Both the position numbers and the translations under genes were made by a program. From NCBI GenBank assembly GCA_949825065.1, contig OX463844.1:33085414-33149413 (forward strand): a stretch of 64,000 nt of DNA, read 5' to 3'. The notes under the pieces were generated by a model. That model searched no databases. It saw nothing but the letters and a program-made list of their open reading frames with translations, and was not told the origin of the DNA. Positions 23,130-35,423 of the stretch are shown here, piece by piece; positions within the stretch are counted from its first letter, which is position 1, and each line of letters begins with the position of its first letter. The DNA is from Odontocerum albicorne. Lineage: Eukaryota > Arthropoda > Insecta > Trichoptera > Odontoceridae.

Positions 23130-23370
23130 GTCATCATTTATGCATCATATATGTCAGGGTACGCACAGTGCTAGACTGTCCTTTTTCGATACACATCCTT
23201 CGCTTTTCTACATCCATACAACTTCTACGATTTTTCTGTCTTTCTATGTTTCCTTCTTTCAAAGTATCATTAATTTGTTCGATCATACTTTCCTTGGTCT
23301 TTCTCTATCTTACCTATGTTTGTTTTGTTAGTCTTTCTTCATTCGTTTTATATGAAACTTCTTGTGAGAG
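23130..23370 (-). pseudogene. LINE family A copy
   Basis: The minus strand reads ERLTKQT, then an RKTKESMIEQINDTLKEGN-like segment and QKNRRSCMDVEKRRMC, the family A tail, with stops. Confidence 0.6.
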
Positions 23371-23374
23371 ATTT

Positions 23375-23560
23375 CCTTAGTCGTTCTCTCAGTTCTGAGG
23401 ATCGTGATCACCATGATGGTCAACCATCCCTCTCGAGCACAAGCGATATAACATCCGATGTAGCACCCCTTGAAATGAACATCCCGTTGTTTTTTTCACC
23501 TGGTCACTCCATCAAATGTATACTCAGCCTTTTTTCCTTTTATCATTCTAAATGTAAAAA
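23375..23560 (-). repeat. Dispersed repeat I, copy 2
   Basis: Matches 20725-20960 as described there. It directly abuts the family A LINE relic on its left. Confidence 0.45.
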
Positions 23561-23599
23561 AGTATCTGAAGTATAGTAAGATTATGGTTACCACCAGAC

Positions 23600-25130
23600 T
23601 GGAACGCTGTTTGCATATCTAAAATATGTTTTGGTAGGGTTTTTACCCCCCGAGGAAGAGTATAATACCTTTTATTTTTTAATAAATGAATAATAATGTT
23701 AATTGAGATAATTCCCTTTGCGGTAGTTAAATTCGTTTTCCAAAATAGTAATTACTCATTCTCTCAATAAAACTGAAATTATCTTGTTTGTGCTTCAAAT
23801 GAAGATATAGGTGATTATAAAATATATAAATATTCAAGCGAGGAAATTTGTATTCCGAAATTCAGTTATTTTGATCATTGGTATCTATTTATTAGCGATT
23901 TATCATTTCCACAATTCGTAAATTCCTATTTGAGCGATTCAATATATTGATAAAAATTATTGTATTCATGTGTACTTAAATAGTAACACATTGAATATCT
24001 GGAAAATGACTTCTATTTACAATATCAGTACGAGTAAATTCCAGCTTTGGTTTTATTTGTTCTGGAATTAGAAATGTGTCACGCGAAAGTCCAATAAAAC
24101 TTCTAGAAATTGCCTTCTTTGGTTGTTTATTTCGAGTTAAGGTGGTCATTTATGGAACAAGTAAATACCACACAGGAAAACTTTTTCCTTCCCTATAACT
24201 TGGAATTAGTTTTGTGGGCGTATTGGAATGGTAATTGGAATATTATGCAGTTCCGTTCATATATTATTGACACTTCTTAATTTTTTTGTGATATTTTGAC
24301 TTATACATTGGTGAAAATTTACACGTTTTAATTTGCAACAAGTTAATTTATATTTATTATTGAACAATATTAAAATGAGAATGAATATGGTATAAAGTTG
24401 TATTGAAATTAATAAAAAATATATTTAGAATGAACTGTAACACTCCACATTATATAAAACATTATTTTTAAAATTATTACAACCCTTTAAAATAGAAATA
24501 CATGTTACACTATTTCCACAACCCTAAAAATATTCATTATGATGCAAAAATCATATTAAAATATTTTTTGCGGTAAATAATACTTTTAAGTTATGTATAA
24601 AAGTACTTCAAAAGTACAATAGTAGCTAAGAATAAAGAAAACAAAAAAATTAAATCTCATTTGACAACACAAACTACAAGACCAAGGCTTAATTCATAGG
24701 CTAAACGCTTAACAGTAATTTATAACCTTAAAATTTCATGATTTGTGTTCCGAGTCGCAACTCATACCCTCTAACTTTAAGTGGGGGAATGAAACCACGT
24801 GACTCCCTTATTTTAGGAAGCTACGACAAATATGTAAAAAAAAATGACTTTAAATACTAATTTATTCAGTAAAGAATACCTAACACTTTGTGTTTAGTGT
24901 TAACGTCGGACTATGAACTCTTGTGTGTCTCTAGAGATATCAAAAAGTTACATTCTACTGGAGTCCTGTTAGATGTAGAATCGTTATTGAACAAGTAAAT
25001 AAACATATTGAACAAGTAAATATGGTTTTAATATCAGGATATTCATCTGCTAAGTTATAATGATATTCAGGATTAAATCCAGAATTAAAGATAAACAAAG
25101 CTGTTTCTGTCTCAGAATCTTTTAAATACT
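23600..25130. other. Unannotated AT-rich stretch
   Basis: I see no gene-like frame and no repeat that I can assign. Confidence 0.4.
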
Positions 25131-25139
25131 AGTATGCAA

Positions 25140-25510
25140 AAATAAATCTATTAGAACAAAGACAAAAGTGACGATTTATAAAAATCGTGTAAGACCTATA
25201 CTGAAATGTTGTATCACTACTAGAACATATACAACGAATATTAAAAGCATGTTGCGAAACCTAGATATGAAACTTCAGTATCACAACAGGTAAACTGTTG
25301 AGAGACAGAATAGGAAACTCCCAACATCCGAGAAATGTGCCAACTACAAGACGTTATTGGGTGGGAAGACAGAAAATAAAGCAATAGTATTCACTTGTTG
25401 AAAAGAAGACGAATGCATGAGAAACATATCGGGATTTTTGTCTCGGAGACAGACAGTTGGAAGTCGTCGTCTCAGGGATGAGGCGAGCCCGATGCGGGAA
25501 TAGGCGGAAT
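25140..25510 (+). pseudogene. LINE family D fragment, RT C-terminal region
   Basis: Plus strand, with frameshifts: TIYKNRVRPILKCCITTRTY, then LRNLDMKLQ, SEKCANYKTLLGG, and a DRQLEVVVSGMRR-like basic end. This follows the common LINE order in which an RPILTYG-like box is followed by a region ending in basic residues. It is heavily mutated. Its motifs differ from those of families A to C. Confidence 0.55.
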
Positions 25511-25559
25511 AATCTATATAATAATAAGTAACACATTTGGAAAGGACTCAAACAAGTAA

Positions 25560-27830
25560 TAATATTTTAAAGTATGTGAGAGCGCTTTTTTCAATCATGA
25601 TTCCCCATTTGCAGATTTTTAAGAATGTTTATGGTTTCTTACGGAATAAATATATAAAAGCTGTGTTCTTATTTGAGTGCTTTTTGTAATTGTGCCTCTA
25701 GAATACTCGCATATTCTCTATTTTAAATGAACCCAATCAACTTAACATTGCTCACTGACTGGGAACACCCTCATTTGGGTAATCAGCTATAAAAAACTCA
25801 ATATATATTAATATAAGAAGGGGTTGTCCGCCTGAAGTGAGTCTCGGGATAGAAGGTAGAAATCTGTGTAGCGGTGATGAATGTAATTTGTAGAATACTG
25901 AAGTATTTTTTTTCATTCGTCCGTTGCTGGGCTTCGTAGTCGAGGAGCCTCTCGCCATTCCAACATAAATTCAATTGGAAAGCAAAGCTGTGCCGTGGAG
26001 TGTTTTTTTTTAATGAGTGATCTTTTGCACACCAGCAAACTCACCGACCACACCGCTGTACTGGATCCGATAGCACACCGAAGTGAGATGATCGGAGCAC
26101 ACCAGTATTTTTTTTCCTCATTTAGACAGAATAGATATGACGGAAGTTCGAACGCTTTTAATTCTTGCCATCAATTATAAAAAGAATTTGTCGGGAAAAT
26201 TTTAGAGATGCCCGAAAAGCACCCAATTCTGAAATGTAGGACCGGCTGAATAGTAATTTGAAATAAAAATACCCAAAATAAATGAAAACTTCTTTTTAAA
26301 AACAATAAGGATTAATGTAATTGTTTAAAGAATAAAATTCTCTAAATTCAATGGGCAAAGTTTATTTTTCTACATTTAAATTTCAAATCGTTAAGCTTTT
26401 ATTTAAAAAAGCACATCCCTAATGAATAAATGTATTTGGGGTCATTACTTTCCAAAAATCTAAATATTCCTTTATGCCTCCCAATTTTTTCAGCTGTTTC
26501 TTTCCTTAATCATTTCTCCTAATCAATGCGGGTACCCCGCATAATTTCTCTCGTAGGGGATGTTTTCCTATAAAACGCGCGAGCTTTTATTCCATTGGAA
26601 TAGCGTTCAACCCCAGTCTGCTTTATTTCGCGTCTGTTGAAAAGGAAATGGGGTAGCTTTATATTCAGGAAGAATTGTAGTTTTATCCTTTATTTTCGTT
26701 TTATGCCTTTATGCAAAATTCTGGCTTTTTTGAGCATGCAAATGTTTGTTGCAGATTCTGTGTAGGAAAACACGGCTATTTCAGACAAGAGAGAATTATG
26801 TGATCCATGATTTTACATATCTATCGGATAAAACTAATGAAAGTTTGCATTCATTTTAATTACTTTTGTACCGATTTTTTTCTTATGATTTATATTATTA
26901 CATGAAACTGTCATATTTTCAAGTAGATAAACACTAGATATATTTCTTATTATCCCATAAGAAGGTAATTGGCTGGTATTGGGGCTTCTCCTTCGCAGGC
27001 CTTCCGAGCAGCTCACGTAGTAGTAGGAGCTGTAAAGGAGCTGTAAAGATCGAATGTCGTCACATATGCAAAGTAATTGGCCCTATATACCAATTTTCCA
27101 CCTGAGGAGGTTCTATTATGATCAACCCATGTGGATGCGTAAGCAATTAAAAAGCCTTCTTGTGGATCATGGTAGGTCTTGTTTCATCAATAGGCACTCC
27201 GATAGCTACATCCATTTCCTCAAGCTCTCGACATGCTCATACTGCAAAGAGCCTTCAAGGGGGTTATGGGGGGTCATAAACCTCCAACGTGAATTCACTC
27301 CTGGTTGAGTTTGTATACAGCAATACATAAGGATTTTGGATCATTTAGCTGTTTATTTTAATTTAGATTTGAGAAAAAATGAATACAATACATATGTTTT
27401 AGTGAACAAGCAAAGATTTAGAAAAAAAACAAACTTTAATAAATCAAAACAGATTCCATTTGTTAAGAATAATGGATAACGTTATGTAACTAAACATATC
27501 GTCACTTTAAGTAGTCAAAAATAAATTTTGTAATACAATATAATGGGACTGGAATATAAATTTTTTTTTTTGTAGATATAACTTAAAGGGAATTACAAAT
27601 GACAGTGATAATTTCAATCCAGGCGAACATCCTAACTCTTTATGTACAAATTTGACTGGACGAAAAAAGCATTATATAATATATATAATTTAAACTATGT
27701 TTTAATATTATGCTATTTCCAGAAATATTTTATGATGAATATGAAAACAAATAGAATTTAAACTTTGAATGAATATTTTCGTTACTTTCATATACAATTG
27801 GTTTTATTTATTTACTAATACTTATCATAA
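25560..27830. other. Unannotated stretch with scattered GC-richer patches
   Basis: A near-palindrome atgcgggtaccccgcat (26525-26541) lies about 30 bp before a TATAAA-like element (cctataaaacgcgcgagc, near 26570), which could be a promoter but has no gene attached. An 84-codon open frame at 27054-27308 (plus) is not recognisable. Confidence 0.3.
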
Positions 27831-27839
27831 TTGAATAAT

Positions 27840-28230
27840 AATCTAATGGGGTTATTGCTAGGTGGCAATGTCGCCCAATCAACCAAATAAAAGCAAATAA
27901 AATAAGTTACATAGTCGTTTAAAATATTGATTTTATAGTTGATTTGTGCATAATTCATGAACAATTAAAATAACAATAAAAGTGAGATGTAATAATTAAT
28001 GGAAGAAGTAAAGAATGGTGGAGAGGAAAAGCAAATCGGGATTTAGACACGGAATATTATTGACTTGAAATGAAGAGTTTTACCAATCGCTTTTTGAATC
28101 GATACGTGCTAATAACGGAGCGAATGTATATAAGTTTATAGCTGGTTCCAGTCTCGCTGTATGGACAACAAAGGACGAACTTAAAAAAGAATAGCGATGG
28201 ACAGGGAAGCTAAAAAGTAAATAATATGTG
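27840..28230 (-). pseudogene. LINE family G copy
   Basis: Diverged homologue of 17965-18600: it shares the gttattgctaggtggcaatg tail region, the aatggtggagaggaaa segment, gtatggacaacaaaggacga, and the order of all blocks. It is non-coding through stops. Confidence 0.6.
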
Positions 28231-28239
28231 TTAGAGTAG

Positions 28240-29050
28240 ATTATTAGATATTGTTTATTCAATATCTAATTGGTTACCGTGACATAACATATTATGATAT
28301 GTCTTTCATGTCATTAAACTTGTAACATTTATTCAAAGCTTTCATCTAATCAAAAAATAAAGTGGCCCGGATCTTAGATAAACCGTCCTTTTGAAAAACC
28401 GAACACCTTTTATGTTGTGAACACAAAAATTTAATGTTCACATAAAGCAACCAGCCGTTCCCTGCAGCGTGCGTCATAGACACGGCGACCTATTTTATTT
28501 AATGTTTTTCATATTTTATTTGAACCGTTTTTAACGGATATGTATATTTATATTATATTATGCATTGTGGAGAAAAACCTCGAATTTATAAAGCTCTTTG
28601 ACAATTTCTTTATATGCTTTGTGGAACTCCATATTAAAGTATTCAATTATGTATTACTTTGTTACTCTACTAAGTACATAAATCCGCTCTACTTGTGTTT
28701 CCACCTCCTATCTCGAAGCTTTTTTTAGGCGGGATGATCCCAGTTTATTACGAGAACAATGATTAGATCAAACGTGTGTCATGTTTCATCGGAATTTAAT
28801 GTGGTCTACAGTTCAAAAGGATTTTTCGAATGAGCTATAACCTTTTGCATTCTCTGGTTATTTCATATTTTGTACATTAGTTTTTTTTGTGTTATTAGTT
28901 TTAATTTGTGCATTAATATTAGATTGATTTAAAGAATACTCATTAATTACAATCATAAATATACGACTTATATACAATCCGTTTAAGAAAAAAATATGTA
29001 ACCGTCAAAATATCCAGAGAAATCACCGTTTATACTTAAATTGAATATAC
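28240..29050. other. Unannotated stretch
   Basis: Mostly AT-rich. A segment at about 28730-28860 is distantly similar to the hairpin region at 33450-33600 (shared catatttcatcggaa-like and tgtggtcta words), so it is probably part of the same dispersed repeat. Confidence 0.3.
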
Positions 29051-29059
29051 ATACATGTC

Positions 29060-29400
29060 CATATCCCTGTTAGGTAAGTAGATAAGACAGAGCGAAAAAC
29101 TTTCCTATGATAACATAGTTCCTTCGCTTTCTTCACATTCATATATTTTTTCATACAGTTTCTTCTGTTTCTCGTACTCCTTACCTTTCCAGTTTACAAA
29201 ATGTTATTCACTTTATCAACCATGCTTTTCTCGGTCTTCATCTATTCTTACCCCTATTCGTGCGTGAATTATTTTATAAGTTTAATCAGTTTTTCGTCAC
29301 CTGTTCGTCGAACATGTCCAAACCACATAAACACGTAATTTTTCCTCCTAATTAACCCATCATTTTTTAGCTCACATTTCTCCCTAATAATAACTTTTTT
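29060..29400 (-). pseudogene. LINE family A copy
   Basis: Antisense family A tail: the plus strand shows the reverse complements of the family's recurring blocks (gacagagcgaaaaactttcc, ccttcgctttcttcacattc, cacctgttcgtcgaacatgt). It is degenerate, with no intact frame. Confidence 0.5.
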
Positions 29401-29429
29401 CTGTCATATATCGACACACAACATAGATA

Positions 29430-30057
29430 AATCAAAATGTTTAAATGTATTGATTTTTTTTATATACATTTGTCATTTGGTTGCTTGATTAGTGGTAAAA
29501 CATTGAAACTGGATAAATGAAATAACAATTTTTCGTGCAGCTGCTATTATTTTGCTTATAATGGTGGTATACCGCTGTCTTTGGATCCATATTTTTTGCT
29601 GTTAACTGAAATATTCGATGCCTAAAATTACCGTCATGTCGTTGTATGTATATCAGTGTTTTAAAATATTTTTATCAATGTTATTTATTTCTTTAAATTT
29701 TATATATCAGCCATCTCATAAGGTTCATTGTCTGTTCTGAGACAGTTGATTAGCCCTACAATGCATGACATCATGGATTTTGATTAAATTTATACTCAGC
29801 ATAGGAAAAGTGATTACTTCACACATATTTTGTTGATTTTTACCATCCAGATAAGTTTTTACATGAAAATATTGTGTAAATAAATAAAACATACCTGAAT
29901 TGTTATTATTTTTTAACTTCTAAAACACTTTCATTATAGTTTAATTAATTCTTGAAATGCAGTAAAAAGTTGAATCCACCATTCCTTCAACTATTAGAAT
30001 TAAAAATCATTTTTTGATATACAAACGCCTTTTTAAATTATTTTTTTTTGCAAATAG
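29430..30057. other. Unannotated AT-rich stretch
   Basis: Nothing recognisable. The 3' end (30025-30057) is a strong pyrimidine tract ending in gcaaatag. Confidence 0.4.
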
Positions 30058-30107
30058 TCAACAATATATTTGTACAATATGATTTTAGTGTATTTTATTT
30101 CCAAAGG

Positions 30108-30377
30108 ATGGTCTTGCTTTTATCATATTTTTTAATTATTATGATGCAAATTTGCATCCCAATGCACTGTAGGGACCCACAAAATCCATACCTAAATAGT
30201 TTTACAAATCCAAGATGTAACCGTTCGTGTCATTTGACCAATCTGATCAAAAATCTTGTCTTGCAGTTTATTTCTCTGTTTCGTGAAAATTTGGACTCAA
30301 AATTAATTTACTTTCATCACGCTAGCATTGAGTCTGCTATGGGAGGTTATCTCGATTTGAAGGATGCTAGGAGATGA
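30108..30377 (+). CDS. Possible secreted-peptide exon, unrecognised
   Basis: An 89-codon open frame from an ATG in a fair context (ccaaaggATGG). The first 20 residues (MVLLLSYFLIIMMQICIPMH) look like a signal peptide. A Cys-containing segment follows (CRDPQNPYLNSFTNPRCNRS), then an amphipathic-looking C-terminus. About 50 bp upstream a long T tract ends in gcaaatag, a credible splice acceptor, so this could be the first coding exon of a small secreted protein. I do not recognise a family and no partner exon or poly(A) signal is certain. Chance is a real alternative in DNA this AT-rich. Confidence 0.3.
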   Translation: MVLLLSYFLIIMMQICIPMHCRDPQNPYLNSFTNPRCNRSCHLTNLIKNLVLQFISLFRENLDSKLIYFHHASIESAMGGYLDLKDARR

Positions 30378-30629
30378 ACCTAGACCTTTTGATAGTTTCT
30401 CTCTTTTCCATTAACATACTTGTATATTTGTGAAATATAATTTAATTAACATATATTTCTAAATTCAAGATATATATTTATATTCTATGTTGCTATCGAT
30501 TACCCATTGTTTCAAATAGGTTTTATAAAACGTCGATTTATGATGATTATATTATATTTCTGTATGCTTTTATATAAACTTATTGATATATAATAATCTG
30601 CATATTACGCTACATAATAAGAAATAAAA

Positions 30630-30800
30630 GTTGGAAGATATGGAAATGAGAGTTGCATTTGAAAAGAGAGTAAATGGGACAATGTGTACTATTTTTGTTG
30701 ACATTAAAATATCCTAAGAGGGGAAGTTGGCAGTCTATAATGCTGATCTAGTGCCAACACTCGCGCTCAGAAGTGAAGCGTAAAAAGTGATTAATGAATT
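30630..30800 (+). pseudogene. LINE family A copy, RT thumb region
   Basis: Plus strand: FEKRVNGTMCTIFV, then a KLAVYNADLVPTLALRSEA segment. This corresponds to the LAVHNGVLVPTLMYGSE-type region of this LINE, also seen near 43190, 57700 and 60100. Confidence 0.55.
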
Positions 30801-31149
30801 CAATGAAATAAACACAAAGCGTGTTACACAAAGTTAATAATTTAGTATTTTGAATTTATTTCATTAACTTTTTGACCATTGACCAGTTTTGCTCGAGTGG
30901 TATCTTCAGAACGTTGAATGAACAAACGTTAATACGCAAACATGACCCTACAGTGAAAATATTTTTTTGTTTTTTTTTAAATATTAAATAAGTCTAGATA
31001 AATCTTAGATATGCAAAAATATCAAGCCTATTTGTTAAAAGGACATTTAATAGTTTATCAAGTCTTAAAAATATTGTTCCATACAAGCCCTAGCGGAGCG
31101 ACTGTATGTTTCAATTGTCTCAGAACAGGTACAATGTGGGTTTGGTCCT

Positions 31150-31285
31150 TTTGCACATACCATTTATAAGTAAATTATTAGCTATGAACAGGTCGAGATG
31201 GGGTTTGTAAATTATTAGCTACGAACAGATAGAAATGTGGTGCGTTAATTATAAGGTATGAACAGGTCAAAATTAACTATGAACA
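31150..31285. repeat. Degenerate tandem repeat, about 45 bp
   Basis: Roughly three imperfect copies of a unit containing taaattattagctatgaaca. Confidence 0.6.
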
Positions 31286-31598
31286 GAATACTAAACGTAC
31301 ATCTTAAGTTGTTTGAACTAAGAAATGAAATAAAAAAATTCTGACATATGCCACAAAATTCAAATTATTTTGTTCCTTTCGTCAATTGTATCCGGTCTGT
31401 ATGCTTTCAAAGTAAAATTACTATTGACAAATATATTTGGTATTTATTTTATTTAAAGAAACGGCACTTAGACAATTGAGTTCCAGTGCTATAATTTAAA
31501 TCAAAATTAAAAAATCGCAAACAATAAACATTTTTCTATATACCACGATATATTTACTTAAAATTAAGACGTACTCTCCGAAAACTTTTTTCATATAT

Positions 31599-31683
31599 GG
31601 GTAAAATATGAGTAAAAATATACACTTGGGTAAAGTATGAGTAAAAATATACACTTGGGTAAAATATGAGTAAAAATATACTT
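31599..31683. repeat. 29-bp tandem repeat, 3 copies
   Basis: Units start at 31599, 31628 and 31657 (gggtaaaatatgagtaaaaa core) with one or two differences. Confidence 0.9.
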
Positions 31684-31689
31684 TTTTTT

Positions 31690-32350
31690 ATTTAACTAAA
31701 AAAATGTTTATACATTTAATATATTTTCTTTTAAGTTTTTAAACATGAGCACTCTGTATATTCAATATTTTTGTCGCCTTTGATAACTTCTGAAAAAATG
31801 TGAATACATACGAGTATAAATTATAATTTTTCTTTTGTGTATTAATAGCATAAGACATTTTCGCTTTGTGAATAAGGAAGGATTTTTGTTCAATGAAAGT
31901 GTTTGATAGTGTGCCAAAATAATTCCGAAGTTTTCCAAACACCAATCAATTTAAGTTTAAAAAGAAACTTCTTTGTTTAATTTTATAAATACATATTTTT
32001 TTCCAGTCTTGTTGTTTTGTTACAAATAGGAAATCTTCATATTTTGTAAACGTTGTTTTTTAAAATCTACACAAACGACACAAATATTCACGAAACACAT
32101 TTTAACAAAGCAAGTCAATGTGTCATACTGGAGTAAATGAAATAAAAGTGATGAATACTTTTATTTCATTGTTTCATTTATATAATTTATACGATATTGA
32201 AACTTTTGAAGTCAACGTTTTATTTTCACTTTGTTTTTGATGATTTGATATTCATTGAAAATCATGATGTTATCTGAAGTTTATTTTTAATTCGCTCATA
32301 TTTATAGAAAACATTTTAATTAAATATGTTGTGTGCAAAAATACTATCCA
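31690..32350. other. Unannotated AT-rich stretch
   Basis: Nothing recognisable beyond one TACGAGTA word at 31809-31816. Confidence 0.4.
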
Positions 32351-32354
32351 TTTA

Positions 32355-32560
32355 AAGGTAGGCAGAGAGGAAATATTTTTTTACGTCTATCTATCCATAA
32401 GCACAGCTCTTAACTAATCTACACCCATACGTATCATATACATGGTATTCCATTTCTTACCATTCCCTCAGTTAAAGTTTCTCCTTACTCGATCTATTTT
32501 TTCCTTATTATGTATATTTGTGTCTTAGGTTTTTCACAACTCATTCTCCCAATATGTCAT
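32355..32560 (-). pseudogene. LINE family A copy, weak
   Basis: Antisense family A tail, recognised by block order (ggtaggcagagaggaaatat near 32358-32377, gtatatttgtgtcttagg near 32512, aatatgtcatggccttttgc near 32551). Heavily decayed. Confidence 0.4.
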
Positions 32561-32599
32561 GGCCTTTTGCAACGAAAACACTTTTAGAATTTCAACGTG

Positions 32600-33470
32600 T
32601 AGTTTTATTTGTATAAAGGTTGAATTACATTTGAAGTATAATATTAACAGTATTATAATAAGGATGATGTTAATATCTTAGCGGCTTTAAGAATAATGAT
32701 GCTGCCTCAGATATGACGTCTTATTTAAAGCAAAGATAACTATTCCACGACCCTTCAATAGATTAGAGAGGAAAGCGTAGGGTATGTTATCCTGTCAAAT
32801 CAATATCAGTGATTTATATCTCGTCGCAGCTTCTCCCATTTAGTGATATTAAATCTTTATTGAATTTGGGGAGATAAGCGCCAGCGAGATAGCAAACTTA
32901 AAAATAAAACATCGAGTAGGTCGACACTAAAGTAATAACGCTAAATCTAGTACATGATAAGCTTGACAAGGGTATAATATGACTTATAATATTTATTTGA
33001 ATGTGGATAAGATAACATCGGTTTTGGTGATTATACCGTGTTACAGATAATGCCAAATAGGTTCTTAGATAAGTGGTACATTGAATATATTGAGGGTGAA
33101 TGAGATAAGAAGATAAGATTAACATGTGCTGTGGTAGATACATGACAAATATACCCAAAATATTTCAAGATGCCTTTCTACTGAAGTAAATATAATGTAA
33201 TTGAATGAAATTTCTTTCGTTGATATAAAAAAAATGTTGTTGAACCTTAAAATTTTGTTTTATTTTCACCATAATTTCACTACACATGGGAAAATGTTAT
33301 GTTTTGTGAATTTTAAACCGCATTTGAGATTCTGGTGTAAATGAAAACTCTGGGAATCCCATGTTAGAATACTTAATAGATGACTGTTATTCCATGTTAA
33401 TGAATCCCCGCGACTTTTGTTTCTAGCTTATTTCTCCAGACTCTTCAGCCGGAATGATGAACTGGTTTCA
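32600..33470. other. Unannotated AT-rich stretch
   Basis: Nothing recognisable. Confidence 0.4.
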
Positions 33471-33476
33471 TATTTC

Positions 33477-33590
33477 ATCGGAAGCGTGTGTGGTCTATTG
33501 AATCAAATGATTTTTTATGCATTTGTGAAATGTTTGAGGTAAGAAGTGAGAGGATTTCCTTTGGTTCAATAGACCACACACACTTCCAAT
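33477..33590. repeat. Long inverted repeat (31-bp arms, 52-nt loop)
   Basis: Arms 33477-33507 and 33560-33590 (core gtgtgtggtctattgaa) match at 28 of 31 positions. Read on the minus strand, all three mismatches become G-U pairs, so a minus-strand transcript would form a fully paired 31-bp stem. The left flank resembles 28750-28810, so it may be a dispersed repeat. Confidence 0.8.
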
Positions 33591-33599
33591 TAAATAGCA

Positions 33600-34418
33600 C
33601 TTGGACCTAAGCATTGCTTTCTTAAACCGTGATCATTTTGCTTGAAGAGAGCCTCGATATATCTGGTAGAAACACATGCTGCGGGGATTAACTTTATAAA
33701 TGGAATAATTAAGAAATTTATTATTTAGTTTATGTTCTATTTTAATTGTATGCTCTACATAAAAAAAAACTTTATTTTCGTATATTTATTTAAGACACAA
33801 ATACGTACAAACAAAAAATGTATTGATCGATTTAGATGTGCAAGTTAAATGTAGTGGAAATGGATAATTTTTTAAAATCAGATTGTTTATGATATTTATG
33901 TAGTAATTACTTACGTATTTTATTACCTACGACGAAAGAAATGTTTGTTTTCATCGATAGCAGATGAAATAAATTAAACATACTCCATCACATTAATTAA
34001 ATGATTCAGTCTTCTCGTTTAGTTTCTTAAGACAGGCACTTGTTTAAGAATATTTAACATATATGTTTTTTCTTAACATCATCTGCTTAGACAATTGAAA
34101 ACGCAGTGTTAAGAAAATATTTGACCAGTTAACATTCCAACTGTTCTAATTCGTATATTTTTGTTAAGTAGTTTTACATACGATCAATTGACTGTTATGC
34201 CCTAATTTACTTTAATGGCGCATCTGATTTGAGCGTGTATCCAATATGTTCAAATGTAATTTTTTATGTATCTTAAAAATTTCCAAGCTATCAGCCATCC
34301 GACAATCCATAGGGAGTCTGTTGCCGATAATGTTTTAAAAATTCTACGTTTTTTTGGCGGAATTTTAGTAAATCATAACAGCCAAGCGGTCTAGTAATAT
34401 AATTAAACTATACGATAT
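33600..34418. other. Unannotated AT-rich stretch
   Basis: Nothing recognisable. Confidence 0.4.
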
Positions 34419-34420
34419 TA

Positions 34421-35373
34421 CGAGGCATATCCAGAAAGTAAGTGTACTGATTTTTTGTAGGTTACAATTTTTTTTATTTAAACAAAAAATTACGTGGTTA
34501 CCGTAGTACATATGTTAGCAATTTTTCGACATAGTCGCCATTCCTCTCAATGCAGGTGGTGAAGCGGAGTATCAACTTTTTGATGCCTTCCTCGAAGTAG
34601 TTTCCCGCCAACCCCTCCGTCCACTTCTCCACCTCCTCCTTTACCTCCTCGTCGGTTGAAAACCTTTTTCCACCCATGTGCAGCTTCAGGGAGGTAAAAA
34701 GATAGTAATCTGAAGGTGCTAGGTCAGGGGAATGCGCGGGATGGTTCAGGACATCCCATTTAAACGAAGCGAGCAGTTCCTTCGTGGTGTTGGCCGTGTG
34801 TGGTCTGGCATTGTCGTGCAGCAGGCAGACTCCCTTTGTCAGCATGCCTCTCCTCTTGTTCTGAATCGCCCTCCGCAATTTTTTTAGGGTCTCACAGTAT
34901 CTTGCAGAGTTGATGGTCTCCCCTTGAGGCATATATTCAATTAAAATTATGCCTTGACAGTCCCAAAACACGGATGCCATGATTTTCTTGGCTGAAATTG
35001 TGGTTTTGAACTTTTTGGCGGAGGGTGAAGAGGTGTGACGCCACTGTTGAGACTGGCTTTTGGTTTCAGGCGTGTAGTGTGCAACCCAAGTTTCATCTCC
35101 AGTAACGATGGAGCGGAGAAATTCATCTCCATGGAGTTTGCAGCGCCTCAAAAACTCTTGCCCGGCATTATTTATTTCGCACTTGGCGGGAGATTGGATT
35201 GACATTTTTCACGAAACGTGTTGTCACGTCAACACTTCTCAACGTACTGACCTCGAACCGGTCTCGTTGCGGAGGGGAAGGGTCAGGCTACACGGATGTG
35301 TAGCCAACATGTCGAAAATAAAATCCATCCGGTCGTGAGAGCCTCAGTACACTTACGTTCTGGATACGCCTAG
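34421..35373 (-). mobile_element. mariner element, copy 1b, internally deleted (953 bp)
   Basis: Ends cgaggcatatccagaaagta (left) and the inverse at 35353-35373, with TA at 34419-34420 and 35374-35375. Same family as 3092-4029. The deletion here removes the DNA-binding region instead of the catalytic middle. Confidence 0.92.
34498..35205 (-). CDS. mariner transposase, in-frame deletion: catalytic domain only
   Basis: An open 235-codon frame from the native start (MSIQSPAKCEI) to the native C-terminus. About 100 residues covering the helix-turn-helix domain are missing: SPAKCEI joins directly to NNAGQEFLRRCKL. All three catalytic Asp boxes remain (VTGDETW, LLHDNARPHTA, HSPDLAPSD), with 34 residues between the last two. 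The usual C-terminal CIERNGDYVEK region is present. Without the DNA-binding part it should not recognise TIRs, but an intact catalytic core could bind other subunits and interfere with them. That last point is inference. Confidence 0.85.
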   Translation of the reverse strand: MSIQSPAKCEINNAGQEFLRRCKLHGDEFLRSIVTGDETWVAHYTPETKSQSQQWRHTSSPSAKKFKTTISAKKIMASVFWDCQGIILIEYMPQGETINSARYCETLKKLRRAIQNKRRGMLTKGVCLLHDNARPHTANTTKELLASFKWDVLNHPAHSPDLAPSDYYLFTSLKLHMGGKRFSTDEEVKEEVEKWTEGLAGNYFEEGIKKLILRFTTCIERNGDYVEKLLTYVLR

Positions 35374-35423
35374 TATAATAATAAATGTGGGATCAAATGG
35401 TCTTTTAACACACTTCAAACTTA

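Noticed and set aside
31599..31683. CRISPR-like array
   Set aside because: The repeats are contiguous without spacers, and the DNA is eukaryotic.
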